Of a DNA stretch of 64,000 nucleotides, positions 1-11,480 are shown piece after piece. A program made the position numbers and the translations under genes. Each line of letters starts with the position of its first letter. Within the stretch, counting starts at the first letter, position 1. The notes beneath the pieces were generated by a model that made no database searches, was not told the DNA's origin, and saw only the letters and a program-made list of their open reading frames with translations. The DNA comes from Istiophorus platypterus (Eukaryota > Chordata > Actinopteri > Istiophoriformes > Istiophoridae). The stretch lies in assembly GCA_016859345.1 (NCBI GenBank), contig CM029115.1, positions 12,034,501 to 12,098,500 on the forward strand, given 5' to 3'.

Positions 1-285
1 GGTGAGCAGTTGGCCACTTTAACCTAAAACACTGTAATGGGTGGCAAATCAGGCTTATACTGACACTCCATATCCATCTACTCAGATCTACCAGAAACTA
101 AGCTTGACCAGGAGCTGCCCTTTCAAAATGCTTTTATCCCTTAGTGGCTCTACACAAAGGTAGTAAGTTCAGGACTAGTGAAATGACAGAAAATCAATAC
201 TTAGACTTGGACTTAAAAAAGTTGAATGTCCTCCAAGAGGTAATTTGTAGTACAGCACAGAACATTAGACAATACACACACACAC

Positions 286-309
286 ACTACTGAGTAATCA
301 CTCAGTAGT
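286..309. repeat. Perfect 10-bp inverted repeat with 4-nt loop
   Basis: ACTACTGAGT at 286-295 is followed by AATC and then by its exact reverse complement, ACTCAGTAGT, at 300-309. A short CA run precedes it. No function is assigned; such hairpins often mark ends of decayed DNA transposons. Confidence 0.6.
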
Positions 310-975
310 ACTTAGATATCAATAAAAATTTGTGAAATGTTAAGCCACTTTGATAAGATGCAAATTGATAAGATGCTACTTTTCATCCCCAGAAAGCTTT
401 AATATCTGCTTTTATTCTATAGAGAAATATCTGATTTTAACAGACAGAAAACAGTCACTACTACTTCCCATAATGATAGCAAAGCCCAGCTGGATGTGAT
501 CATAATCCACCCACAGTGCCAGGATATATAGAATATTCAGAAATATGCCTCTCCGTCTCGGTAGATCCATCTGTCAGTCTTTGCTGGTGCTTTGCTGCTT
601 TCTCTGGCATATTTGATAGCCCCACGTCTCAGCTAGATTAGCAAATTATACAAGTGTAAGGGTGGAAAGGTGTAATTGAAGATCGCAAAAGGGCTGATTG
701 GGAGACATTTAAATGATTATTCTTCAGTGTTCAACATGGAGGGTGTGTGGCAGAAGCCATAGAGAGAAACACTTTGAAATGATTACTGCTCCTGACAGGT
801 GGATGACAAGTCTCACTCTCTCCCTCTCTCTTTCTGCCAACCAATGCATACAGTGTCAGCAAATGGATTTATATGCGTGCTTGCGCTCGCTCTGTATGGG
901 TCTGTGTGCTCTGTATGAGCTTGAATGTCTATTGTATAAATGTTTAAATGTATCTTTGCCTGTACGATGTGTGAA

Positions 976-1012
976 CGGGCATGCAATATGACTGGCGGGC
1001 ATGCATATAAGC
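976..1012 (+). repeat. 10-bp direct repeat abutting a TATA-like motif
   Basis: CGGGCATGCA occurs at 976-985 and again at 996-1005, two DNA helical turns apart. The second copy runs into CATATAAGCC. The arrangement resembles paired factor sites next to a TATA-like element, but no first exon could be identified downstream, so a promoter role is speculative. Confidence 0.4.
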
Positions 1013-1143
1013 CCTATGGAGTTCCTTAGTCAAAGCCAACACAAAGAGAAAGATTTACATCAGACAGATTACAGCGCTACTATCATGACAGCATTAAATG
1101 AAAGAAACAAAACACCTTTTAATGAACACACTAATTTAAGAAA

Positions 1144-1189
1144 AATTCATATATGTAATTCATATATGTAATTCATATATATTTTTCTG

Positions 1190-1251
<62 letters not shown>
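1144..1251. repeat. 13-bp tandem array followed by a (TA)n microsatellite
   Basis: A unit close to TTCATATATGTAA is repeated about 2.5 times at roughly 1144-1180. About 28 uninterrupted TA units follow at 1196-1251. The TA tract is probably a length-variable locus. Confidence 0.85.
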
Positions 1252-1253
<2 letters not shown>

Positions 1254-4011
1254 CAGATGAAGATGCAACACTGGAGGGAAGACATGGTCTGACACAAAGA
1301 TGTCCTTCTTTATTTAGTTGTATTCAGTACTAGATTTCATTTAATGATGTCCTTCAGACATGTTTTTTTTTCCTTTCAAATTATCCTTTGAAATAATATT
1401 AATAATAACAGCAAGTTTTATAGATATACTGCCAGACCAATTTATAGTCATAATAAACTTAAGTAAATCTCTAGCAGCAGATAAGCAAAGGAGATAATTT
1501 AGTTAATGCACTGTACTGTATATGTCTGTATGTGTGTGCAAAGGTCTTAGGTTAAATTTCTCTTGTTTTCTGTTATTAACTGTCAAACTCACTTCAGAAA
1601 ATCACAGTTTCCACTTAAACAAGGTAGCTCACCATGACAACAGTGACTAATGGGCTTGTTTGTTTGATTGTTTTTTTCTGGTGTACATTGTGCGTACAGA
1701 TAATCGTCACATTATATGCCATCATTCAACTCATTTTTTATTGTTGTCGCTTATGTAGGATAAGATCCTTTTGTACAGAAAAATTCCACAATGATTTCGT
1801 TAAAATTCTTTCTGTATATTTTAACCAAGTTACGACTTCTAGTCCATTGCATGTGTGGCAGTCATACAGTATGTGCCACAATGAAACAACTGACATATCA
1901 CTTTTTCCTCCCGACATAGTCTTTCTACCATAGTTTTCTATCTATGTGGTCTGAGTCAGAGTTGTGTTCTGTCATGTTAAATGCAGTTGACAGAAGAGCC
2001 AGGCAACACCCTAAACCTCTGGCCTGAGACTTTGTTTTCCCTGGGGCACTAAAGTACTGTACTCCTTCAGGTTTTGGTTTGCTGTGAGCTGCAGGCTGTG
2101 CCTGTTTCACTATACTGTATCATGTCATTCATTTGACATAAGCAAGTGTTACAGTCATTTGTCATCACAGTCTCATAGGTCAATGATTGAAGAGTGTAGC
2201 AAAATATGGCTCTACCTCAGCCTGATATCACTACATGCACAAACAAATTCTAACAATAGATCCTTAAAATTTTGATCAATCTGAATTCTGCAATTTATGA
2301 ATGAGACAGGAATAAAAAAAAAATACTGTATCTCATTCCAATTTATCAACATCAAATACCAATGAAAATTCATGTTACTTCTAAAACTTTGAATTTACTG
2401 CAACATTGTAAAGCACTAGACCCCACGGAGCCATGCTGTACCATTGGCACCAAATTGACCCATGCATTTTTTTATCAAGTCATATTAACAAATATCTTAG
2501 AAATTTTTTAAAGACTCAGGACTCATGTGCAGACTGCTTTTAATATTTTATTCCAGGTTTGAACCAGCTCTAGAAGATCTAGGATCAACTGAACCTTTCT
2601 CACCCACACCAGACAATATGAAACCTAAAACTAAAAAATTAAAATCTTGGCTGTTGATTGTGATAAATCAATCTGATATTTACCAACTGTACCCTTATGT
2701 GAAAAAAACTGAAAATGAGCTATCAAAATTTAAAAAAAAAAATCTTGGAAATAATAGATTTGAAAATGTGAAGGAATGTGGATTTTCAGTGAGATGTATT
2801 ATAAGGAAAAGTGATGAGCAAGAAAACAAGTGATTTCCCCTTAGTGGCCGTACATAACCCATGACAGAGGATGAAGTGATGTACACTCTGCTCATATAAA
2901 ACACTGCAATGTATTGCATTTTTTTTTTTTTTACAACTGATTATACACATTTCCAAAAAATCATTTTCCCCAAACTGTAATGCAGACTTTCAAAGTTAAA
3001 AGGGTTTTATGAAAAAAAGTTAAAGAAATTGGAATTTTTAAAGAATAACTGATAAAGATTTGATATTTTTCAACATATTTAAAGTGATGAGATATAGTGC
3101 TCATAGAAGAAGTTTTTCTCATTAATTGTGAAAAAGAATATAAGCCATCTTTAAAGTGCAAAAATATAGATTCTTTCAAGAGGAAGAGATTTTCCATATA
3201 TTTTGTATTACTATCTGAATTGAACAATTTATGTTTTATGTAGTTAAATGCATTAACAACACAAACATATCTGGTAATAGTGGTGTATGTAATTCTCTGA
3301 TTATTCAAGCTAAGGATAAACTCCTAATGTGCTGATGCCAAATTTAGCCTTACTTTGAAAAATACACTAATAGGCAATTTCTTGCTTGGCATACATTTAA
3401 AGGAAGTCAGGATCATATAATGAGTTAAAATGACATTATTGAACATAGCACAGTATGTATTTAACTTGGGTTAAAGTGGCATCGCAAGTTTATCACTGTC
3501 TCAGTTTCTGTTGGCTTTTAAGTCAAAACATCTATCATGGAGGTTTACTCAGGGGTGAAAGCACTCAAAGAGCAATATGAGGAGAAAATGGGAGTTGAAG
3601 TATTGAGATTTAATTGAATGATGTGGTTAAACTTTATCCAACGTCAATGATTAAAACTTGAAGCGTGAATGTTAATCAAGTGCTCATTTTTGATATTGTG
3701 AGTTTGGTCCAATCTACTTGTGAAAGCTTATGAGATGTGGCTAATCAAGAAGTCATCCTATTTTTGCCCTTTCTTACTCTTTTGCTAATATCTTTGACGT
3801 TTCCCCTAAATTGCAGATATGAGGCTGACATTTCAATTGGACCACTCGTCACTTTAAAGAAGGTGCCTTAGGCCGTAGTTTAAATCACAGTATGGGAAGA
3901 AAGAAGGAGAGGAGAGGAGCGCTTCTGCTGCTACTCACAATCCTTTTATGAGTTCAGAAAGCAGTGCATAATGTTTCACAATTTTTATTATATTTCTATA
4001 CAGCAAATGTA

Positions 4012-4830
4012 CAGTATACTACGGTTCAAAAGTTTTAAGCTCCAGCATTTTCCAGTTTTTTTATTGAAATGTAAGCAGTTCAAGTCCAGTGAAACACCTT
4101 AAATGATACAAAGGTAAGTGGTAAACCACCTAAGGTTAAAAAAAAAGTGTAGATCAACAAAAACTGAAAAATCATATTCATTCCTAGAGAACAGGCATTT
4201 TTCAGGGATGAAGAAATTGCTTAATTTGCTTACAGCTTTCCTGAAGCAATGGAATTTCTACAGGTTCCCTAACTTATGTTGATCACTTACAAGCTCTCTG
4301 TTCGATATAGGCAGTTTTGGACCAAATTCTGTTACTACACCCACTGATGCCCTATTAGAATAATACTGTACTGAAGGCAGCAGTTCTGTGTATTGCTGTC
4401 AGAATGGAGAGAAAAAAGGAAGTAACAGAGGAAGACTTGTCGGTCAGGGGTTCATCCTACAGCAAGATAATGACACCAAACATTAGAAGAAAAGAGGAAG
4501 ACGGTGGCCTCACATGATGGAGGACCAGCACAGTCTGCAGACCTAAACCCCACGGAGCCGGTTGGGGATGAACTGGACAGAAGGTGAAAGCAAATCACTG
4601 CCAGTGCAACACATTCAAGAGAACTTCTGCAACAGTAATTGGATGAACTTTTTGAATATTACTTGATTTCACAAGGCTGCTGGATGTGACAAAATTTTGA
4701 TTAAATTTAATTCAATATGAAGATATCCTAATTTATTGTTTTTTTTATCCATTTTCTTTTTTTTATGCTTTAATTTCAGAAATGCTGAGACATTGACTTA
4801 CTTAAATTTAAATAACAGCTAGAATAATGA
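4012..4830 (+). mobile_element. Decayed Tc1/mariner-family DNA transposon
   Basis: The left part (from about 4018) carries the CTACGGTTCAAAAGTTTTA-type end seen in fish Tc1-like elements, followed by a typical non-coding leader. Most of the transposase is missing. The surviving C-terminal part is readable in broken frames: Gln-Gln-Asp-Asn-Asp at about 4461-4475, then DLNPTEPVGDELDRR at about 4541-4585, which corresponds to the SPDLNPIE...WDELDR region of Tc1 transposases carrying the last catalytic acidic residue. A stop follows at once and there are indels, so it is inactive. The right end near 4830 is approximate because I could not pair it cleanly with the left TIR. Confidence 0.75.
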
Positions 4831-5550
4831 GAGAGGGCTATGTGGAGTTAAGATGAACACAGATGGCCACCTGAAAATGTTCTCTGTTTTTCTCCAGCAC
4901 GAAAGAGGATAAAAAGACAGGGAAGCAGAAGAAAAAAAATATATCTTTTAGACCTGAACATTATTAGGTTTAACTCAAGATTACATAGACTTTGTATGAA
5001 GATATTTGAATTTGTGTACCTTTTGAGGTTTTGAGTAAATTCTACATTTGAAAATACCATATTTTTATTTATCTCACAGTCATTCAATATAAAAAAATGC
5101 ATAGTACGTGTGATATATGTTCTATATACTCGATACTAGTTACAGGACTTATATTTATTTCCTGTACAACTGTCCTTTAGGAAAAATGTCAGACTGGGCT
5201 TACAGAGGAAACAGTGTGGGATAAAGAGTTAGCCATGGCACCAGTCATAATCCACCCTTCAAAAGAGCCAGATGGAGAGGGTAAGATTTCAGTCAAAATA
5301 TTGTTTTTGGATTGAGGTGTGTACTCGTTCTCTCACTCTCGCACTCTCTCAATCTCTGTCTGTCCTTGTCTCTCTCAATCTTTCTCTCTTGTACTCTCCA
5401 ACTCTTTTTCAAACCCTCCTCCTGCTGTGTTTTATCAGATCCTGTCACAGGGGGCCTCTTATAAAAACCAACAGAGCTCATCAGGATAGAGCTCCAGAGG
5501 ACCGGTTCGGTCAACCCTCGTTAATCTACTGCGGTCTACTGGGTTAAGGC
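4831..5550. other. Non-coding spacer, no gene seen
   Basis: AT-rich sequence with a C/T-rich patch at about 5325-5410. The short frames across that patch are low-complexity Ser/Leu translations and are not regarded as genes. Confidence 0.5.
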
Positions 5551-5722
5551 CTGGGCTGGCATTTATCAAGCATATCAGATTGGAGTGCTGATTTAAAGTC
5601 AGCACTTCAAAATCCTTTTCACTGAGAGTGATTCACGATGAAAACGATGGTTAAAGGGACCTGAGCAGTGGTCCTAAATCAGCAGTCTTACCCTGAGACG
5701 CTTGATAAACATACAGCCTACG
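5551..5722. mobile_element. MITE-like short element with imperfect terminal inverted repeats
   Basis: The left end (about 5553-5577, reading GGGCTGGCATTTATCAAGCA) and the right end (about 5694-5720, reading CTGAGACGCTTGATAAACAT) are imperfect reverse complements sharing the core GCTTGATAAA. Inside lies a second inverted repeat, AGTGCTGA (5584-5591) and TCAGCACT (5599-5606). The size near 170 bp, absence of coding potential and nested inverted repeats fit a non-autonomous DNA element of a kind common in teleosts. The exact boundaries and superfamily are not known. Confidence 0.6.
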
Positions 5723-8700
5723 GGTCTGTGTCTGGGCTGGTGGGGCTGTGGGGCAGAAAGGTATGTGCTTAGTGGTGATTGTGCGCCATGGCCTCCCCTC
5801 ATTCTCCGAGGCTGAACACACACAGAGCGACCTTGTGTGGAGCAGAGGGCTGGGCAGACACGCTGAAGTCAGCTCACGCCATGCAGTGCACTGTAGGCAA
5901 AAGAAGAAATGATCTCTCTGGGTTAAAGACGAATAAATACACCAAAAAGCTAACTTCTGCCACGGTTTTCTGCATTATTATCATTTAAAGGAACTCAGAA
6001 AAATATCATACACATGCATGTATTCTCACAAATGATTCTCATAATCATCAGCTCCAAGCCAGACTGTAGGGTTGCCCCAGACTGCTTTAGAGTTGTTAAA
6101 AAGGCACTCATAAATCTAGCCAGAGTTACATTAACCTGTCAGTGTGTTCATTACAATAATTACTTTAATTTTCTGTTGATGATTTAATGATAAAGCAACA
6201 GAAAAAAGAGAGAAAATAAAACAGGGTGAAAGGAGTTCTTAGAGGAGACGCCATTCCACGTTTCCTGTTGAGCGCCTGTCACCCTCTCAGCTGACAGAAC
6301 ACTTTGTGTTTCACCACTGGCATAGCCCACAGTGTAGTGAGCCATAGCACAGACACACAGGTGCGCGCTCTGTGACAGCCACTAAAATGCACAAGAACAC
6401 ACATATGTGTACTAATGAGTGGTTTACATGCTTCCATACTTACAATGCACAGGCACGAACACACATAAATACGTGAACTACACAAAATCCTCACACCCAA
6501 ACCAAACAGAGTGTGTATGGACTGGCTAGTCCTTGTTTCATTAGGACAGGATGTACTCTAAAAGTTTACTGAGTGTACCAGAGCCTTTTCTGGTTCTTGT
6601 GGTCTAGTGTGCCACTGGCTGCCATGCTGCTCTCTGTTTTTCCCCTTCTTGACCCTGCCACACTCATACACTGCCCTAAAAAGACAGCCAGGCTTTAGTC
6701 CTCTGTCCCTCCACTCAGTAACTTCACAACTCCATTAAAAGGTAGAAAGAGCTATGCCCTCTTGCCAGGCCCCTGCTGGCAAGGCAGTGTATTCAGAGGA
6801 AGTCTTTGGCCAAAATACACAAGCCAGTAAATGAATCCAGCACAATGTGGATGTGTGTGTACATGCGAATGGCTGTGCATTGTTCGAGCTCTGTAGTATT
6901 AAAAGCATTAATTTGGCTTTGTGGCTGCAACACAGATTATGTCACCACGTTAAAGTTACTTTGATCAAGACACCAAATCTCTCCCTCAACTGGGATGACA
7001 TAATTAAATGAACTCCCATCAACATCCATCAACTGTTCCCCACATGCACCCAAAAAGATTACTGAATTCCTGTCAGTGAGGTCATTGCACAAAAGGCTGG
7101 GTAGATGCTGACGTCTCAATGTATAGGGGTACAGGTAGTCATGGTGACGGAAATTTCCAAAAATAAGCAGATTAGTTCATTATCTGTGCCCAGAAACATG
7201 TAAGCAATACAACTGGATCAATACAAAATATATTTCACCGTCAGAAGAGTGTGAATACCTTGTGTCAAGGGAGCACCACTGTTTAATCTCCCCTAACGCT
7301 AGATTTCCTCTTTTGGATGTTTTCTGGGAAAATATCAATCTATATTCTACTCATCTTTCCTTCATATCATCAGTCTCAACATTAGCAGATGGTTGAATTA
7401 AGAGGGATATATAAAACATTAATTTGGGTGGATCATTCTGTGTCATTTTCTACATTAGATTTTGGCATCAGGTATAAGATCCTGCTTGGAAAATACAATT
7501 ACATCTGTGCCACCTCCACAAAACTCTGCTAATGTGCAGTCACATGGGATATTATGATTTAAGCTTGTTGATACTTACATTTTTACTGAATGTATCATTT
7601 AGAGGGAGAAATGACTTACAAAACTTTTCTCCTGGATGGAGATGCATGATTTTTATCAGGTATTAAAGAAAAAAAATGACATTTCCTGAACATTGTGGTT
7701 CTTTGAAAAAACAAGACTGTAGGCGGATTTTAGTCATAGATATACTTAGTTAAATGAGCTTATAATTACCAAATTATAGGTGTATACCACTGCACCTGGT
7801 ATTTTGACATTTGACAAGATGTTATCAATGCTGGTTAATCTCTTCCAGTGGATAATTTATTTATGATTCACATAGATTACGCTGATGCTGGTTATGAAAG
7901 GGGTAACAGTATTTGTTACAGCAAAGTTTATTTAATATGTTTTGCAGCTGTGATACCCTAGGTCATTGAATTAGAGAAATAATAACGCTTAAATGAGCCC
8001 TTAATCTGGGATTGTCCATAATACAAGTCTTAGGCCCATTAAATACGATGTGGTATCTTTTCTTTCAAATACTTACAGAAAGGTTAAAGAAACACTTTGA
8101 AAGTTTATGTAAAGTACGGGTATTTACTGTGGCTCCACCTATGACAGCTCTATTTCAAAAGAACACGACTAATGAGAAGAATGTCGTCTATACAGGATTG
8201 AGCTGTCGATGTGTGAAGGGGGAAAAAGGTGGGGCGGGGTTGTCTTTTTTTGCTACTGTGAAGATGGCAGCATTCTTGGAGGGGCAATAATCCAGGGCAT
8301 ATATGCCAATGCTGACAAAGGTCTGGTGTGTGCGCGTGTGTGTGTGTGTGAGTTGGGGATGTCATCGATCCCTCAGAAGGCTAAATTTACCCAGGAGTGA
8401 TGGCGGCAGGTGGATTCAACTAGGACAGAGGGGTAGGGGTGCCAGGGGTGGGGGGTGGCTGGAAAGAACCAGACTTGATTTCAGTTCAGACAGAGATCGG
8501 GGGCAAACACACAACCCAAATCGGGGGTTTCTATTCAAAGCCAGCTGGTCTGGCTTTATCACATGCAGGACATTTATTTTAGGCAGTTTGTTGGTATGTT
8601 TTTTCCTTTTTTTCAGCTATCCATTTGTTTTTCCTTCTTTTTTTAAAAATTTTTTGAACTGTTTCATTAAACTGGGCCTCAGCTGGTGCTGCAGGGTGTA

Positions 8701-9182
8701 ACTTCCTGGGGAAGCAGAGACACGGCACGGGTGAGTTTTCACAGTACACCTATTCCGTTCCTTTTTTTTTCCCCCCTCTCCTCTGAATGTCGTTCTGTCA
8801 GTGGAAAACCTGTCTCCATCAGGATTTCAAACCAAACGCTCCACAGTGGGTCATGACATGTTTAACAGATTAAGCCATAATTTTGATATTTGAGCTGCTC
8901 AGTTTGAGACGTTCTGAAATTTATTTTGAAGTGCTGTTGCCTAATTGTGTTATTATAGCCTTGCTGGATGTCATGAATGATGCCTTTTTCATGTAGCCAA
9001 ATACAGAAATGACTATACCAGTACGAAGACCGAAAGATACACTTAATTGGTCTTTACTTTGAGTTTTTCCTGCTCTTGACATAGTAGAAAGACACTAGAG
9101 AAGCTCTAACACTGCTGAAGGAGGAGTCAGGCCCCAGCTGTTGCCAATCACCTCGGTGGACTACTTGGGGAATAGCTGATCG
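5723..9182. other. Gene-free 5' flank
   Basis: No reading frame here resembles a known protein. The stretch includes a short TG run near 8329-8350 and T-rich patches at 8590-8660 and 8760-8770. I see no RNA gene or clear transposon. Confidence 0.55.
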
Positions 9183-9220
9183 AGGCTCCTGGAACTGTAC
9201 ATGTACAGTTCCAGGAGCCT
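9183..9220. repeat. Perfect 38-bp palindrome
   Basis: The left arm AGGCTCCTGGAACTGTACA (9183-9201) is followed with no spacer by its exact reverse complement (9202-9220). It can extrude as a cruciform or fold back as a 19-bp hairpin in RNA. Its 3' arm overlaps the first copy of a tandem duplication. Confidence 0.95.
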
Positions 9221-9254
9221 TTTTAAAGTCTACAGGAGCCTTTTTAAAGTCTAC
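9213..9254. repeat. 21-bp perfect tandem duplication
   Basis: The 21-bp unit beginning AGGAGCCTTTTTAAAG is present twice with no mismatch, at 9213-9233 and 9234-9254. The first eight bases of the first copy are the end of the adjacent palindrome. This suggests a recent slippage or hairpin-templated duplication. Confidence 0.95.
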
Positions 9255-11030
9255 ATTTAATTTCTCTAAGGCAAGACAAAAAGTTTAAGTTGCTACAGTT
9301 GAACTTGCGCTGTTTTTCTGTTTCTAACTCTTCACAGTCATTTTAGATTCCTAGTACTTCTAAGGGTAATTGCTTTAAACATCTCAGTGTAAAATTATCA
9401 GTGAGAGAAAAGCACATGGCTTCAACATTCTGTTTGCTTTAGAAATGAGTCATTCTCTCAAGGTAGCTACCATAGTGGCAAACACACACTTCAGAAGCAA
9501 TATGTCTCACGCAGTTTGTTGTTTAAGACATATTGGGCAAGTTTTGAAACAAAGGGGAAACTTTTATTGTATTAAATGAACAAAGAAGGGTTCACAAAAG
9601 ACATGAAAGGTCTCAGAATGGCACTTGTCCCAAAACAACCTAATGGAATTGCATACTAAACCGAAGGCTTTGTTTAGTTTTAATGAGTGGTGAATGACTG
9701 TTGGATTTTTTCCTACAACATTTGATTTAATTGTAGCTTTTGGATAAAATAAGAGAGGTACTATTATTCCTGAATTTGATTTCTTCATATTTTTCTTCTG
9801 ATTTTATTTTACATCCCATATATTTGTTTGTACAATCTTCTATCTTGTACAATCAACACTAATAATGAAAAAGAAAACAGCCTTTCTGAGCAAAGCAGAG
9901 GCAAAACTGTAAAAAAAATAAAACGAGGGAAATGAATGGATTCAAAAATATATAGATATATGTAGACAGGTAGACATGCACTCTAGTCCCTCATTTCATA
10001 CCTGGGGAGAGTTACTTTCCTCTTGTTATTAACCCAGAGAGGCAGAACCTGAGAAACTTTGACCCAGTTTACAGGAACCGCTCAGTCCTAACTTATTAGC
10101 TTTTCTGCCCCTGAATTCCACGGCTTTGATGGTCAGCGGAGTTGAGGAAACGCGTTGTTTTCATTCTCTGTAGGGTGGCAGGCAGTCTTATGCAGTTGCC
10201 CCTTTGCCTTTGAAATTCACCTCATCCTGTCATTTCTACTTCATACTGGGCTATTAGTTTCATTGTTGCTATTCTTTATGCTGAATGAACAGTGAAGAAG
10301 CCTGTTTTTCTTCCCTGGTAATGTCTGAGATGTGAACATAAATTAAATCAAATTTTGTTCAAAGTTAGGGCACTAACATATTTACTGTCATTCATAATAC
10401 AATGCCAGAAAACTTGCTGGAATGTATCAAAAAAAAAAAAAAAAAAAAAAGAAGAAGAGAGATTTGTGGTCACTGCTTGTTTCAACTTGTTTTAGTTTTT
10501 GGTGAAATGTAATTCAGTACAAATATCCTTTTTTGGTTCCCACTGGTGTTTTTGTGCAAATTAACAGGAAGGTTAAGATACAGCACAGAAGTAATTTGCT
10601 GTTTGTTTTTTTCTGTAACAGCCACTGACAGAAAGCATAGCAGTAGTTAGAGAAGTAGTTAGTTTCCATGGTTATTTGGTGGGCACCACTGATCCAGAAA
10701 CTCTCGAGTTATTGAAGACATGTTACTGTAGAAAGTGCATTTCATTTTTAAAATAAATTATCACTGAACCGAGACCTATAACACATATGGAAGCAGTTTC
10801 AATTGCAATGGCATGGAAAGCAAAAGTATCTTTGTTCAGCTGTAATGGCTTACAGTAACGGCATAGTAATTTTGCACTTATTTTTCCTTTTCATTCTCTT
10901 CTGTCCTCTTTATTATTTAATTTTGGATGATTTCCAGCAGCAGTCTGGTCTCCTGTCTGAAAACTCTCTTTCCACCTACCCCCCTGAGCACTGTCGAGGC
11001 CAGAAAACAGTGTGACGCTCCACCACCACT
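9255..11030. other. Gene-free flank with a poly(A) tract
   Basis: No gene is seen. A run of about 22 A residues at 10429-10450 followed by GAAGAAGAG could be the tail of an old retroposon, but no recognisable body precedes it. Sequence at 10010-10200 is less AT-rich and more complex than its surroundings. Confidence 0.45.
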
Positions 11031-11480
11031 ATACAGTGCCTATTCGACGGGGCCGCCTAAATCTACAAAACATGAGTGCTGGTGCGAGGCAGCTCTTTTG
11101 ATCTGAAGCTAATCTCAGTTGCCTGCCTCCCCTCTGATCATGTCTGAATAAGAATGAGTCGGGGTGATCCTGGAGGCACAAAGAGCTTTAGACGCTGCCG
11201 CTCGTCTCCTGAGCTGTAACACAGGCTTATGCCGATGGTCGCTAGGCCTCGCTATCGAAAATCAAAATTGGGGAACCCTCATTTAGACACACATTAGATT
11301 CTGCTCCACTTGCTTTTCTTCACAGTAAGATGCTATCAGCTGCTTATTGAGACTGTGCGAGAAGTTGCACAGCCATGCTGAGTGATCTTTAATTGTCAGG
11401 GGAATTAGCTGAGGTCAACAGCTGCAGGAGGCTCTTCTCCTGTGTAATGGTTACTATCGGAATTGGAAACAGTGATGACT
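11031..11480. promoter_or_regulatory. Candidate conserved non-coding element, about 8 kb upstream of exon 1
   Basis: This block is more GC-balanced, has more CpG and is free of simple repeats compared with the AT-rich DNA on both sides. It is closed in all frames and holds several homeodomain-like cores (for example CTTTAATTG and AATTAGC near 11388-11410). That texture is typical of conserved vertebrate enhancers near developmental transcription-factor genes. The call rests on composition alone. Confidence 0.3.

Larger units (their letters stand above)
1..4011. other. AT-rich 5' flank, no gene seen
   Basis: The stretch has many stops in all frames, and its short reading frames (for example 1634-1933 and 2525-2833) match no family I recognise. 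It holds a small hairpin, a short direct repeat and a TA microsatellite, listed separately. It is intergenic or lies in an intron of a longer mef2c transcript with a more distal first exon; the sequence does not decide between these. Confidence 0.6.

Noticed and set aside
2418..2435. ACCCCACGGAGCC shared with the Tc1 transposase remnant at 4548
   Set aside because: The match is only 13 bases with no similarity on either side; a second transposon copy is not supported.
2525..2833. 102-codon plus-strand frame preceded by an acceptor-like TTTATTCCAG
   Set aside because: AT-driven Lys/Asn/Ile composition, no homologous family known to me, and no matching donor.
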